From the NCBI GenBank assembly GCA_031396505.1, contig JANNKX010000146.1:1-17173 (forward strand): a stretch of 17,173 bases of DNA. The letters are read 5' to 3'. Origin of the DNA: JAAFHS01 sp031396505. GTDB taxonomy: Bacteria; Pseudomonadota; Alphaproteobacteria; Rhodobacterales; Rhodobacteraceae. The notes beneath the pieces are model-generated. The model worked only from the letters and a program-made list of their open reading frames with translations, was not told where the DNA came from and ran no database searches. Position 1 is the first letter of the stretch. Every line of letters starts with the position of its first letter. This document shows positions 1 through 7,727 of this stretch, piece by piece. Position numbers and translations under genes: made by a program.

Positions 1-384
1 GAACGGCAGGATCACCAGCATCAACAGGATCGACCGCCAGCTGCGCGACACCCGCGTCAGCCCCAGTGCCATCGGATACCCGATCAGCAGGCAAAACACC
101 GTCGCCAGCGCCGCATTCACCAATGACGTCGCAAACGCCCGGATATAAAGCGTATCACTGAACAACCGCGCATAGCTTTCCAGGCTCAGCACCGGGTTTT
201 CCCCGCCATAGCCAAACGGCGGTGCGGTTGGTGTGCGCGTCGCAAAGCTCATCGCGACAACGATCAAGAACGGGATCAGGAACAGCGCAACCAGCCACAC
301 ATACGGGGCCGCGATGATGATATCGGACCACCCACGGCGGTTGAACCAGCTTGCAATCGGGCCATCCCGTGCGGGTGTGGTCAT
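1..384 (-). CDS. potH: Polyamine-type ABC transporter permease, PotB/PotH-like (3' end beyond window)
   Basis: This is the N-terminal 128 codons of an inner-membrane permease of a spermidine/putrescine-type importer; the gene continues past the left edge. The protein starts MTTPARDGPIASWF. A first hydrophobic helix (about residues 24-46) contains the PYVWLVALFLIPFLIVV pattern typical of PotB/PotH. A periplasmic stretch with LSLESYARLF follows, and then the start of the permease core (SLVNAALATVFCLLIGYP). The ATG at 384 lies 4 bases after the ATPase stop. A GGAG that overlaps that stop codon serves as ribosome site, so translation is probably coupled. A second permease (PotI-like) would be expected next, outside the window. 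The family assignment is firm, but the transported substrate is not shown. It may be the N-methylated compound degraded by the upstream enzymes rather than putrescine. Confidence 0.9.
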   Translation of the reverse strand, partial: MTTPARDGPIASWFNRRGWSDIIIAAPYVWLVALFLIPFLIVVAMSFATRTPTAPPFGYGGENPVLSLESYARLFSDTLYIRAFATSLVNAALATVFCLLIGYPMALGLTRVSRSWRSILLMLVILPF

Positions 385-388
385 GCCC

Positions 389-1486
389 CTACTCCGTCAA
401 AATGATCGCGGCGGATGGATCAAAACGCAGCCAGACCACATCCTCCCAATCGGGTGGGCGATCATCGGCATTGGCACGGCGTGCGTTCACCGCATGCACC
501 GCCACCAGCGCACCACCCGGCAGTGTCACGCGGTAAAGACTATCCTTGCCGAAATACGCCAGATCCTTGACCACCCCCTTGATCACATTTTCGCCCGTCG
601 ATTTATCGCGCGAAATCGTCAGCTTTTCAGGGCGCACCGCCAGCGTCACCGCCTGCCCCACAACCAGCCCCGGCACCGCGCGGGCCGCAATGCGCCCGCC
701 CAAGGCAGGCACCTCCAATTGCGCCATGCCCCCGTCCGTCGCCGTCACCCGGCCCTCAAACGTCGTGATCGACCCGATGAACCCTGCCACAAACCGGCTG
801 TTGGGGTACTCATAAACATCTGCCGGATGCCCCACCTGCCTGACCTGCCCTTTGTCCATCACCGCGATCCGGTCTGACAGCGTCATCGCTTCTTCCTGAT
901 CATGGGTCACCACGATGAAGGTCACACCTGTACGTTCCTGAATGCTCATCAATTCGAACTGCGTATGTTCACGTAACTTCTTATCAAGTGCCGCCAAAGG
1001 CTCGTCCAGCAACAACAATTTTGGTTGCCGTGCCAATGCCCGCGCCAGCGCCACCCGTTGCCGCTGCCCCCCCGAAATCTGATGCGGCTTGCGCGCGGCA
1101 AACGGTGTCAACTGCACCAGATCCAGCATCTCCCGCACCCGCGCATCCCGCGCTGCCGCCGTCATCGCCTCGTGTTTCAGCCCGTAGCCCACATTCTTTT
1201 CCACCGTCATATGCGGAAACAGGGCATAGCTTTGAAACATCATATGCACGGGGCGTTCCCATGGCGGAACGCCCGTCATATCTTGACCGTCGATAAAGAT
1301 GCGCCCGGCTGTTGGTACCTCGAACCCGGCCAGCATGCGCAGCAGCGTGGTCTTGCCACAGCCAGACCCACCCAGCAGCGAAAAGATCTCGCCCTTTGCA
1401 ATGGACAGGGTCACATCGCGCACCGCCGAAAAGGTGCCAAAGTTCTTTGACACCCCTTCGATGCGGATAAACGGCGCATCGCCCAT
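389..1486 (-). CDS. potG: ABC transporter ATPase, PotG/PotA-like
   Basis: The 365-residue cytoplasmic ATPase energises the adjacent importer. All nucleotide-binding motifs are intact: Walker A GGSGCGKT (residues 39-46), Q-loop MMFQSYALF (82-90), signature SGGQ (138-142), Walker B LLLLDE (157-162) and switch His195 in VVTHD. The C-terminal third has the TOBE-type regulatory region with LAVRPEKL, and the overall pattern (PPWERPVHMMFQSYALFPHMTVEKN) is very close to E. coli PotG. I chose ATG 1486 because the open frame upstream of it lies inside the preceding binding-protein gene, while the protein from 1486 begins exactly where PotG homologues begin. The gap to the upstream gene is 4 bases, and to the downstream permease 4 bases, so the three form one transcription unit. 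Confidence 0.95.
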   Translation of the reverse strand: MGDAPFIRIEGVSKNFGTFSAVRDVTLSIAKGEIFSLLGGSGCGKTTLLRMLAGFEVPTAGRIFIDGQDMTGVPPWERPVHMMFQSYALFPHMTVEKNVGYGLKHEAMTAAARDARVREMLDLVQLTPFAARKPHQISGGQRQRVALARALARQPKLLLLDEPLAALDKKLREHTQFELMSIQERTGVTFIVVTHDQEEAMTLSDRIAVMDKGQVRQVGHPADVYEYPNSRFVAGFIGSITTFEGRVTATDGGMAQLEVPALGGRIAARAVPGLVVGQAVTLAVRPEKLTISRDKSTGENVIKGVVKDLAYFGKDSLYRVTLPGGALVAVHAVNARRANADDRPPDWEDVVWLRFDPSAAIILTE

Positions 1487-1490
1487 GCGA

Positions 1491-2591
1491 TCAGCCCGCC
1501 TTGATCTGTGCCCAAGCGCGGTTGATATCGCGATCCTGCTCCTCGGTTTGCGGTTGCGTCGTGAACATCCGCGACAAGGTTTCTGCATCCGGGTAAATCG
1601 CCGGGTCCGCTGCAATCGCCGGGTCAATGAACGGGGTCGAAGCCAGATTGGCATTGGCATAGCCGGTAAAGTTGGTGCAGGCAGCAGCCACTTCGGGGCG
1701 CATCATGTAGTCGAGGAACAGATAGGCGTTGTCGACGTTTGGTGCATCCGCAGGCATGCACCACAGATCGAACCACGCCGGTGCGCCCGTTTTGGGCACG
1801 TGATATTCAAGGTTCAGGGTGATCCCCGCCTCGACCGCGCGCGCCTTGGCCACGCCATAATCGCCTGACCAGCTGTTGATCACGCACAACTCGCCATTCG
1901 GGATTGCTGTCAGGTAGTTCGAATTGTCGAATGTCGCGATATAGGGCCGGATCGGCGCAAAAGCCTCGGCCATCTTCGCATATTCCGCAGGGCCTGCCGT
2001 GTTCGGGTCCAGACCCAGATATGACAGCACCATATAGCCGATATCCGTCGGGCTATCCAAAATCGAAATCCCACAATCCGCCAGCTTTTCCGCATTTTCC
2101 GGATCAAAGACCGTCGCAAGATCGGTCAGATCGGCATCCGGCAACCGTTCGCGGATCATGTCCACATTAAAGGCAAAGCCCACCGAACCCCACATGTAGG
2201 GCACATTATACTGATTGCCCGGATCATACCCATCGACGATCTTCAGGATCGCCGGGTCCAGATTGGCAAAATTCGTCAGCCGCGCGCGGTCAAGCTTCTG
2301 ATAAATCCCCGCTGTGATGAACTGCGGCAAGGTGATGCCCGACATCAGCACCACGTCGTAACCGGTCGATCCCGCCAGCATCTTGGCCTGCATTTCTTCG
2401 GCAGAGGCGTACAGATCATAGACCACGCCCACCCCGGTTTCCGCTTCAAAATCCGCGATAGTCATCTCGCCAATATAGTCCGACCAGTTATACACGTTCA
2501 CCGTGCCCGCCTGTGCCCATGACGGGCGCACGTAAGGCATCGCAAGGCCGCCACCAAGGGCAACCAACGTCTGGCGTCTGTTCAACAGCAT
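1491..2591 (-). CDS. potF: Periplasmic substrate-binding protein, PotF/PotD-like
   Basis: The 366-residue solute-binding protein delivers substrate to the Pot-like permeases. The N-terminus has a twin-arginine pattern (NRRQTLVAL, residues 4-12) and a likely cleavage after SWAQA (residue 28), so export by Tat is probable. The mature part opens with VNVYNWSDYIG, the hallmark of PotF/PotD, and continues with KMLAGSTGYDVV and DPGNQYNVPYMWG, both PotF-like. The start is supported by a GGGGAG ribosome site 8 bases upstream. The 48-base gap to the Rieske gene above is the only real gap inside the operon and contains a hairpin. Known family ligands are putrescine, spermidine and related cations. Linkage to Rieske and methyltransferase genes suggests a different cationic or zwitterionic amine here, which is inference. 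Confidence 0.94.
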   Translation of the reverse strand: MLLNRRQTLVALGGGLAMPYVRPSWAQAGTVNVYNWSDYIGEMTIADFEAETGVGVVYDLYASAEEMQAKMLAGSTGYDVVLMSGITLPQFITAGIYQKLDRARLTNFANLDPAILKIVDGYDPGNQYNVPYMWGSVGFAFNVDMIRERLPDADLTDLATVFDPENAEKLADCGISILDSPTDIGYMVLSYLGLDPNTAGPAEYAKMAEAFAPIRPYIATFDNSNYLTAIPNGELCVINSWSGDYGVAKARAVEAGITLNLEYHVPKTGAPAWFDLWCMPADAPNVDNAYLFLDYMMRPEVAAACTNFTGYANANLASTPFIDPAIAADPAIYPDAETLSRMFTTQPQTEEQDRDINRAWAQIKAG

Positions 2592-2617
2592 CCCAATTCT
2601 CCCCGTTGTTGATTGTC

Positions 2618-2630
2618 CCGGATTTTCCGG
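2618..2630 (-). other. Intercistronic 5-bp hairpin before the transporter genes
   Basis: On the minus strand the sequence reads CCGGA-AAA-TCCGG, a perfect five-base-pair stem with a three-base loop. It lies in the 48-base gap between the Rieske gene and the binding-protein gene. Its left arm and loop (CCGGATTTTCC on the plus strand) recur at 2651-2661 inside the last codons of the Rieske gene. It could protect or process the mRNA between the enzyme and transporter parts. No U-tract follows, so it does not look like a classical terminator. Confidence 0.35.
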
Positions 2631-2639
2631 TTGTGATTT

Positions 2640-3857
2640 TTACGTTACGTCCGGATTTTCCTTTGACCGAAGCAATTCTTCGTTCGCAGCGATCATATCT
2701 GCCTCGAACGGCGCTTCTTTGCGCGTCATCACGGGCATCAGCTTACGCAAACCATCGTGATGCCGCCGCACGCCATATTCCAGATCCGAAAGATGAAACC
2801 CTTCAAACGCCGATGATTTCATCGATTCGTTCGACCAGATCGACAATTGCTGATCCTCGGTCGATGTTTCCCGGTCGATCCGCATCGCCAGATACCGCGC
2901 CGCGCGCGTCGCGCGCGTCTCATCCGGGTTGCGATAGGTCCGCCCCGTCAGCAGTGTTTGCGAGGGCGAAATCGGAATTTCCTGATAGAACTGGATGCTT
3001 TCCGGCGTAAACGCGATCACTGCGTTCGGGAACAGGCCATAGTAGTTCCAGTTCCGCTGCAACCGCACGGGCAACCAATCCTGCACAGGCGCATGTTTCA
3101 CATATTGCCGCACCGACCATCGCCGCCCCGGCGCATCGCCAAACTGCGCATAGGACGCAGCAAGATGTCCGGGCAGATAGGCATCGGTGTAACTGCGGCC
3201 ATACAATTCCTGCAGAGCAGGGTGCGCCATCGGCACATGATAGCCCTCGTTGTCCACATCCCGCACCGATTTCCAGTTGACGGGCAGGGTCGTTGCCCAT
3301 TGTGGCACCGTCACAGGCACTATCGCCTTCGCCCGGTAATCCGCGAAATCCGCCGCATAGGGGGCCAGCCAATCGGCAACATCAGGCTGCGGTCCGGGGT
3401 GAAAGCGCAGGAAGATGAACCCCTGAAAAACCTGCATTTCCAAAGGCTTCAGCCCAAACTGGTTGCGGTCCATCGCTCCGAATGTCTCGGGCCGCGCAGG
3501 CCCGCGCAATGTGCCATCCAGATTATACACCCAGCCATGAAACGGGCACACCATCGCGCCCTTGCAATGGCCGCGCACCCCGTCCACCACACGCGCGCCG
3601 CGATGCCGGCACAGATTGTTAAACGCCCGCAGTATACCATCACCCCCCCGCATGATCACGCTGCGTTCCCCCATCAGATCGAACGCGGTCCAGTCTCCGG
3701 GCTTGGGCACATCGCCAATATGCCCGGCAATCTGCCAATGCGTGAGGAACAGTGTCTCGCGTTCCAACGCGAACATCGCTGGCGAATGATAGGTCCACCC
3801 CGGCAGACCGCTGCGGTCCCACTCGGCGGGAATGGGTTCGGCTGCAAACGCGTTCAT
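2640..3857 (-). CDS. Rieske non-heme iron oxygenase, alpha subunit (first of two)
   Basis: This 405-residue protein is the catalytic subunit of an aromatic-ring-hydroxylating or N-demethylating Rieske oxygenase. The [2Fe-2S] ligands are C83-x-H85 (in CRHRGA) and C104-x2-H107 (in CPFHGW). The mononuclear iron site is H207 and H212 in NEGYHVPMAHP, with a likely third ligand Asp335 in the EDQQL motif (inferred by position). The residue three before the first iron histidine, which bridges the two metal sites, is Glu204 rather than the usual Asp. Glu at this position is known from carnitine monooxygenase CntA. The ATG at 3857 overlaps the upstream Rieske gene by 4 bases and has a GGAGGG ribosome site. 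No ferredoxin or reductase gene lies nearby. The family is certain, and a quaternary or N-methyl amine substrate is inferred from context. Confidence 0.93.
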   Translation of the reverse strand: MNAFAAEPIPAEWDRSGLPGWTYHSPAMFALERETLFLTHWQIAGHIGDVPKPGDWTAFDLMGERSVIMRGGDGILRAFNNLCRHRGARVVDGVRGHCKGAMVCPFHGWVYNLDGTLRGPARPETFGAMDRNQFGLKPLEMQVFQGFIFLRFHPGPQPDVADWLAPYAADFADYRAKAIVPVTVPQWATTLPVNWKSVRDVDNEGYHVPMAHPALQELYGRSYTDAYLPGHLAASYAQFGDAPGRRWSVRQYVKHAPVQDWLPVRLQRNWNYYGLFPNAVIAFTPESIQFYQEIPISPSQTLLTGRTYRNPDETRATRAARYLAMRIDRETSTEDQQLSIWSNESMKSSAFEGFHLSDLEYGVRRHHDGLRKLMPVMTRKEAPFEADMIAANEELLRSKENPDVT

Positions 3858-4993
3858 GGCATACCCTCCATCTGATCCAGCACCCAGTTCTGAAAGCGGT
3901 GAATGTCAAACTCCTGCGGCATCAACCGCCCCGCCACAAACGCAGGCGAGGCCAGCCCCCGTTGGTTCATTTCCGCCGCCGCCGTATCCTGCCCCAACAC
4001 GATCTTCGCAAAATCTGCCACACAGGCCGCATCAAACCCCGGCTGATCCAGCGTTGCGCGCGTAAAATACCATTCGGCCGTCAGACGCGTCGCCGTCGGC
4101 CCCAAAGGTTCCAACCGCACGGCGCGCACGTAATCCACATGCGCCACGATGAACATCGTGGGGTACAGCGTGGCAAAGTTATATCCGTTCTGCCGCTCCT
4201 CTGCCGTCAGCCCCGCAAACATCGGCCCGCAAGGCGCCCCTGTCATTGTCCAGCTTTCCGCCCCCGCCCGCAGGTTCGGCCCTTTGGGTTGATCCGGCGT
4301 CCAATCCACCGCCTCATTCGCCGTCATGATCCCTTTGCCATACACCGGCACCAGATCGCACAATTCGGGGTGAATCGTCGGGCAATGCAGGCATTCGTTG
4401 TAATTCTCCCAGAACAGTTTCCAGTTGAACGCACAGTCCTTCACCATCCGGTGCCCGGTCTTCAGCGCCTCCATCGGCCAGTTGTCAAAGAAATCCCGCC
4501 CCATATCCGGCTCCAACGGCGGTGGATCGGCCATCAGATTCAGGAACACGAACCCCGCCCAAGTCGTCACCGATACCGGAAACAACCCGTTGTCGGCGCG
4601 TACGAAATCATCCCCCGGCGTCGCATGCGCCACAGACACCAGCCGCCCATCATCCGACCTGTAGGCCCATGCGTGATAGGGGCAGGTGACCAGCTTGCCC
4701 AACGGCTGCGCATCAGCCCGGCACAACTCGGCCCCGCGATGACGGCACACATTGTGAAATGCCGACAACACGCCATCCGCGCCCCGGCACAGGATTGTGG
4801 CCGCCGCACCCACCTGCACGCGGCGCATCGTGCCGGGTGCCAGATCATCCAGCCGCCCCGCACAGACCCAGTTCCGCGCCCAGATCGTCGCCTGTTCGCG
4901 CGCATACCAGTCACCGTCCAGATAGGCCCGCGAGGGCAAACCGGCCGGGCAATGGTCCAACAGCGGCGATTGCGGATGGCGCTGTTCGGACAT
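3854..4993 (-). CDS. Rieske non-heme iron oxygenase, alpha subunit (second paralogue)
   Basis: This 379-residue Rieske oxygenase is clearly divergent from its neighbour, so it is not a recent duplicate. The cluster ligands are C83-x-H85 (CRHRGAEL) and C104-x2-H107 (CPYHAWAY). The catalytic iron site is H203 and H208 in ENYNECLHCPTIHP, a spelling typical of glycine-betaine/carnitine-type oxygenases (GbcA, CntA). Glu200 stands at the bridging position. A likely carboxylate ligand is Asp336 before AAAEMNQRGL, again by position only. I chose the ATG at 4993 because a strong GGGGAGGG lies 5 bases upstream and it overlaps the preceding stop by one base (TGATG); a longer upstream frame lies inside that gene. 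The two oxygenases could form a mixed complex or act on successive steps. The sequence cannot decide this. Confidence 0.93.
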   Translation of the reverse strand: MSEQRHPQSPLLDHCPAGLPSRAYLDGDWYAREQATIWARNWVCAGRLDDLAPGTMRRVQVGAAATILCRGADGVLSAFHNVCRHRGAELCRADAQPLGKLVTCPYHAWAYRSDDGRLVSVAHATPGDDFVRADNGLFPVSVTTWAGFVFLNLMADPPPLEPDMGRDFFDNWPMEALKTGHRMVKDCAFNWKLFWENYNECLHCPTIHPELCDLVPVYGKGIMTANEAVDWTPDQPKGPNLRAGAESWTMTGAPCGPMFAGLTAEERQNGYNFATLYPTMFIVAHVDYVRAVRLEPLGPTATRLTAEWYFTRATLDQPGFDAACVADFAKIVLGQDTAAAEMNQRGLASPAFVAGRLMPQEFDIHRFQNWVLDQMEGMP

Positions 4994-6183
4994 CAGACCC
5001 TCCCCGGTGGTGTGGCGCGGCGGCGCGCCGGGTTGAAAAACGCGCGGTCCACCACCTTGGCCCGCACCATCAGCTTGACGTATTGCAACTCCCGCAGTGC
5101 ATAGATCTCGACCCACAGCCGATCACTGCCGACGTATTTCCGCTGCACATGTGCCAGTGCAATGTTGCGCTTGGTGATCGGCGACCATGCTGCCGCCGTG
5201 ATAAACCCCGCCTCAAGCCGCGCATCATGGTACAGCAGCGACCCCTCCGCACTCACATTGCCCGCGATATCAAGGCCCACCAACGCCCAACGGGACGTGC
5301 CGTTGGCCTGTTCCGCCAGCAGCGCACGCCGCCCCATAAAGTGCCCCTTGGTCCAGTCGATCATCCACCCCAGACCCAGTTCCAGCGGTGATCGCGTGCG
5401 GTCCTCGCGCACCGCCTGATCTGCCGGGATGAAATCCATATTGGTGATGATGAATCCCGCCTCGATCCGCGCAAGGTTCAACGCATCGCTGCCAATCGCG
5501 CGAATGCCATAAGGCGCGCCTGCCGCAAACAGCGCATCCCACAGCGCCAAGGCAAGGTCGGGTGCCGTCCACAGCTCGTATCCCAGATCGCCGGTAAAGC
5601 CTGTGCGCGAAATCATCAGGCTGCCCCCGCCAAAGGCAAACGTTGCCATCCGGAACGGCCGCAACCCCGCCACATCGAACCCCGCCGCCTGCAACACCGT
5701 CGCGCTGCACGGCCCCTGCAACGACAGCGCCGCCACACCCTCGGTTTCGTCGACAATCCCCACGTCAAAGCCAAACGCACTGTCCAGCAACCACGGTAAA
5801 TGCCGTTCCTGACAGCACAGCCGATAATCCTGTGACCCCAGCCGGAACAGCGTCCCGTCATCCAGAACCTGCCCCGCATCATCGCACCAGACCGTATACT
5901 GCACACCGCCGACCGACAATTTGCCCACACCCCGCACCGTCAGGCGGTTCAGATAGGCCGCTGCATCCGGCCCCGTGATGCGGTATTTCACCATCGGGCA
6001 CAGATCATAGACGGACGCCGCATTGCGGATCGCCGTGTATTCCATCGCCGCATCGTCAAACACCATCGCTGTGGTGTACCCCGCCCACGCCCCCCATGCG
6101 TTCAACCGGTTGGCCGGGCCCGTGCGTGCGTGGAACGGCGTCTGGCGCAGTGGCGTTTGATAATGGCGCAGATCATCCTTCAT
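4993..6183 (-). CDS. GcvT/DmdA-like folate-dependent methyl (aminomethyl) transferase
   Basis: This 396-residue protein belongs to the glycine-cleavage T-protein family, whose members pass a one-carbon unit from a methylated amine, sulfonium or methoxy compound to tetrahydrofolate. The N-terminal folate domain shows AAMEYTAIRNAASVYDL and GGVQYTVWCDDAGQVLDDG, with Asp108/Asp109 in the place of the T-protein catalytic Asp. The C-terminal domain has PLELGLGWMIDWTKGHFMG. Length is close to GcvT and DmdA rather than to the large sarcosine or dimethylglycine dehydrogenases, so it stands alone. ATG 6183 overlaps the upstream stop by four bases (ATGA). Glycine-cleavage partners (gcvH, gcvP) are absent, so a role in demethylating the operon's substrate is more likely than glycine cleavage. 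That is inference. Confidence 0.9.
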   Translation of the reverse strand: MKDDLRHYQTPLRQTPFHARTGPANRLNAWGAWAGYTTAMVFDDAAMEYTAIRNAASVYDLCPMVKYRITGPDAAAYLNRLTVRGVGKLSVGGVQYTVWCDDAGQVLDDGTLFRLGSQDYRLCCQERHLPWLLDSAFGFDVGIVDETEGVAALSLQGPCSATVLQAAGFDVAGLRPFRMATFAFGGGSLMISRTGFTGDLGYELWTAPDLALALWDALFAAGAPYGIRAIGSDALNLARIEAGFIITNMDFIPADQAVREDRTRSPLELGLGWMIDWTKGHFMGRRALLAEQANGTSRWALVGLDIAGNVSAEGSLLYHDARLEAGFITAAAWSPITKRNIALAHVQRKYVGSDRLWVEIYALRELQYVKLMVRAKVVDRAFFNPARRRATPPGRV

Positions 6184-7727
6184 CGCCGCACCTGTTCCAT
6201 GATCCGCCCCGCCGCGTTCCATCCCGCCGTCCCCGAAATACCACCCCCCGGATGGCACCCCGCCCCCGCCAGCCACAGCCCCGACAGCGGCGTTTCGTGT
6301 TGCGCAATCCCAGGGGTCGGGCGCAGAAAGAACATCTGCTCCACGCTCAATTCGCCATGATGCCAGTTGCCGCCCACCATGCCGTAACGCGCTTCGATGT
6401 CGTAGGGCATCAGCATTTCACTGTGCAGGACCGTCGCCCGCAGCCCCGGCGCATAGGCCTCCAACTGCGCCAAAGCCGCCTCCAGCATGGCCCCCCGCGC
6501 CGCATCCTGCCCCGCCCGTGGATCATGCGGCGCAAACTGCACGATGGCCGACAGCAGATGCTGGCCATCCGGCGCATGCCCCGCCTCATGCGCCGACGGC
6601 AGCATGATTTCCATCACCGGCGCGGCGGGCACCTCGCCGTATTTCACCGCATTAAAGGCATTTTCCACCGCGCGCAGTGACGGCGCGATCACCAGCCGCG
6701 ACGCAAGGTCCGCGCCCCGGAAATCGGGTGCGCGCGACAGCGCCAGATGCAGCTTCGCCGCCGCCCCCCGCGATTTCATATCCCTGATCCGCCGCACGAA
6801 CCCGGTATCCAGATGCCGTGGCCCGACCAGTTGCAGGAACGTCGTCTTGGGGTTGATCGCCGATACCACCACGTCCGCGCGCAATTCCGTGCCATCCGTA
6901 CACACCACCCCCACAGCCTGATCGCTCTTAACGATCATGCTGGCCACAGGCACCCCCCTCCGGATCACCACGCCCCGCGCCACCGCCGCATCCGCCATCG
7001 CATCCGCCACCGCCCCCACGCCCCCCGCAGGCAGCGCCAACGCGCCCGCCGCCATCGAAAGCCGGTTCAGCAGCAATATCACCGAATTGGGTGACTGCGG
7101 TCCCAACCATGCGCCCAGTGTCGCATCAAACCCCACCAGCCCCTTCAGCCGGTCGTCCGTCAGTTCATCATCCAGAACATCGGCCACATTGGTCAGCAGC
7201 ATGCGCAGCAATTCGCGGAAATCCGTCTTGCCAAGCGCCCGCACGCCCAATCCCAACCGCGCCAGCCGCAGATGATCATTGCCCACACCGCGCGCCAGTC
7301 GCGGCGGTGCCATTGCGCGAAACGGCGCCAGCACCCCGGCAAAGGCCAGAAGTTTCGCCCGCAGCGCCGCCCATGCCACCCGGTCTGCATCCGCACCGTG
7401 CATTTGCGCGCCAAACGCGCCGCCCAACACCAGATGATCCCCCGTCACCGACAGCGCGGTCGATGCCACCGCCCCTGTCACATAGCGCAGTCCATGCCGG
7501 TCCAGATCCATCCCGTCGGCCACTCGCGCATCAATCCCGTGCGACAGATGCGCCAATCCGGGGCTGCGAAACCCCGGCGCGAACTCCGCGCCCCGCATCG
7601 CACCGCCGACCTCCGCCGCACTTTCCAACAGGACCACCCGCCGCCCCGCCATCTGCAACCGCACCGCACAGGCCAACCCGTTGACCCCACCCCCGATGAT
7701 GATCACATCACAAGACGGCATAGGCAT
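6180..7727 (-). CDS. FAD-dependent oxidoreductase, phytoene-desaturase/PYROXD2-like (second paralogue)
   Basis: This 515-residue flavoprotein begins with a dinucleotide-binding fold, CDVIIIGGGVNGLACAVRL (GGGVNG at residues 12-17), followed by an acidic residue after the second strand (VVLLES). It ends with the family's C-terminal FAD motif GLWLAGAGCHPGGG (about 483-496). The middle resembles the CrtI-like group that includes human PYROXD2, not true carotenoid desaturases. No other carotenoid gene is present. It is a paralogue of the next gene upstream and overlaps it by 20 bases. ATG 7721, two codons later, is an equally possible start. The likely role is dehydrogenation of a C-N or C-C bond of the catabolised amine. 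The substrate is unknown. Confidence 0.9.
   Translation of the reverse strand: MPMPSCDVIIIGGGVNGLACAVRLQMAGRRVVLLESAAEVGGAMRGAEFAPGFRSPGLAHLSHGIDARVADGMDLDRHGLRYVTGAVASTALSVTGDHLVLGGAFGAQMHGADADRVAWAALRAKLLAFAGVLAPFRAMAPPRLARGVGNDHLRLARLGLGVRALGKTDFRELLRMLLTNVADVLDDELTDDRLKGLVGFDATLGAWLGPQSPNSVILLLNRLSMAAGALALPAGGVGAVADAMADAAVARGVVIRRGVPVASMIVKSDQAVGVVCTDGTELRADVVVSAINPKTTFLQLVGPRHLDTGFVRRIRDMKSRGAAAKLHLALSRAPDFRGADLASRLVIAPSLRAVENAFNAVKYGEVPAAPVMEIMLPSAHEAGHAPDGQHLLSAIVQFAPHDPRAGQDAARGAMLEAALAQLEAYAPGLRATVLHSEMLMPYDIEARYGMVGGNWHHGELSVEQMFFLRPTPGIAQHETPLSGLWLAGAGCHPGGGISGTAGWNAAGRIMEQVRR

Noticed and set aside
233..877. Long plus-strand open frames opposite the pot genes and the enzyme operon (for example 233-877, 2847-3875, 3752-5104)
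   Set aside because: They are antisense to genes with clear family motifs. Their translations are rich in Arg, His and Pro, as expected for shadow frames in GC-rich DNA, and show no domain.
1487..1660. N-terminal extension of the PotG-like ATPase to 1660
   Set aside because: It lies within the binding-protein gene and encodes an Arg-rich shadow sequence. The ATPase homology begins right after ATG 1486.
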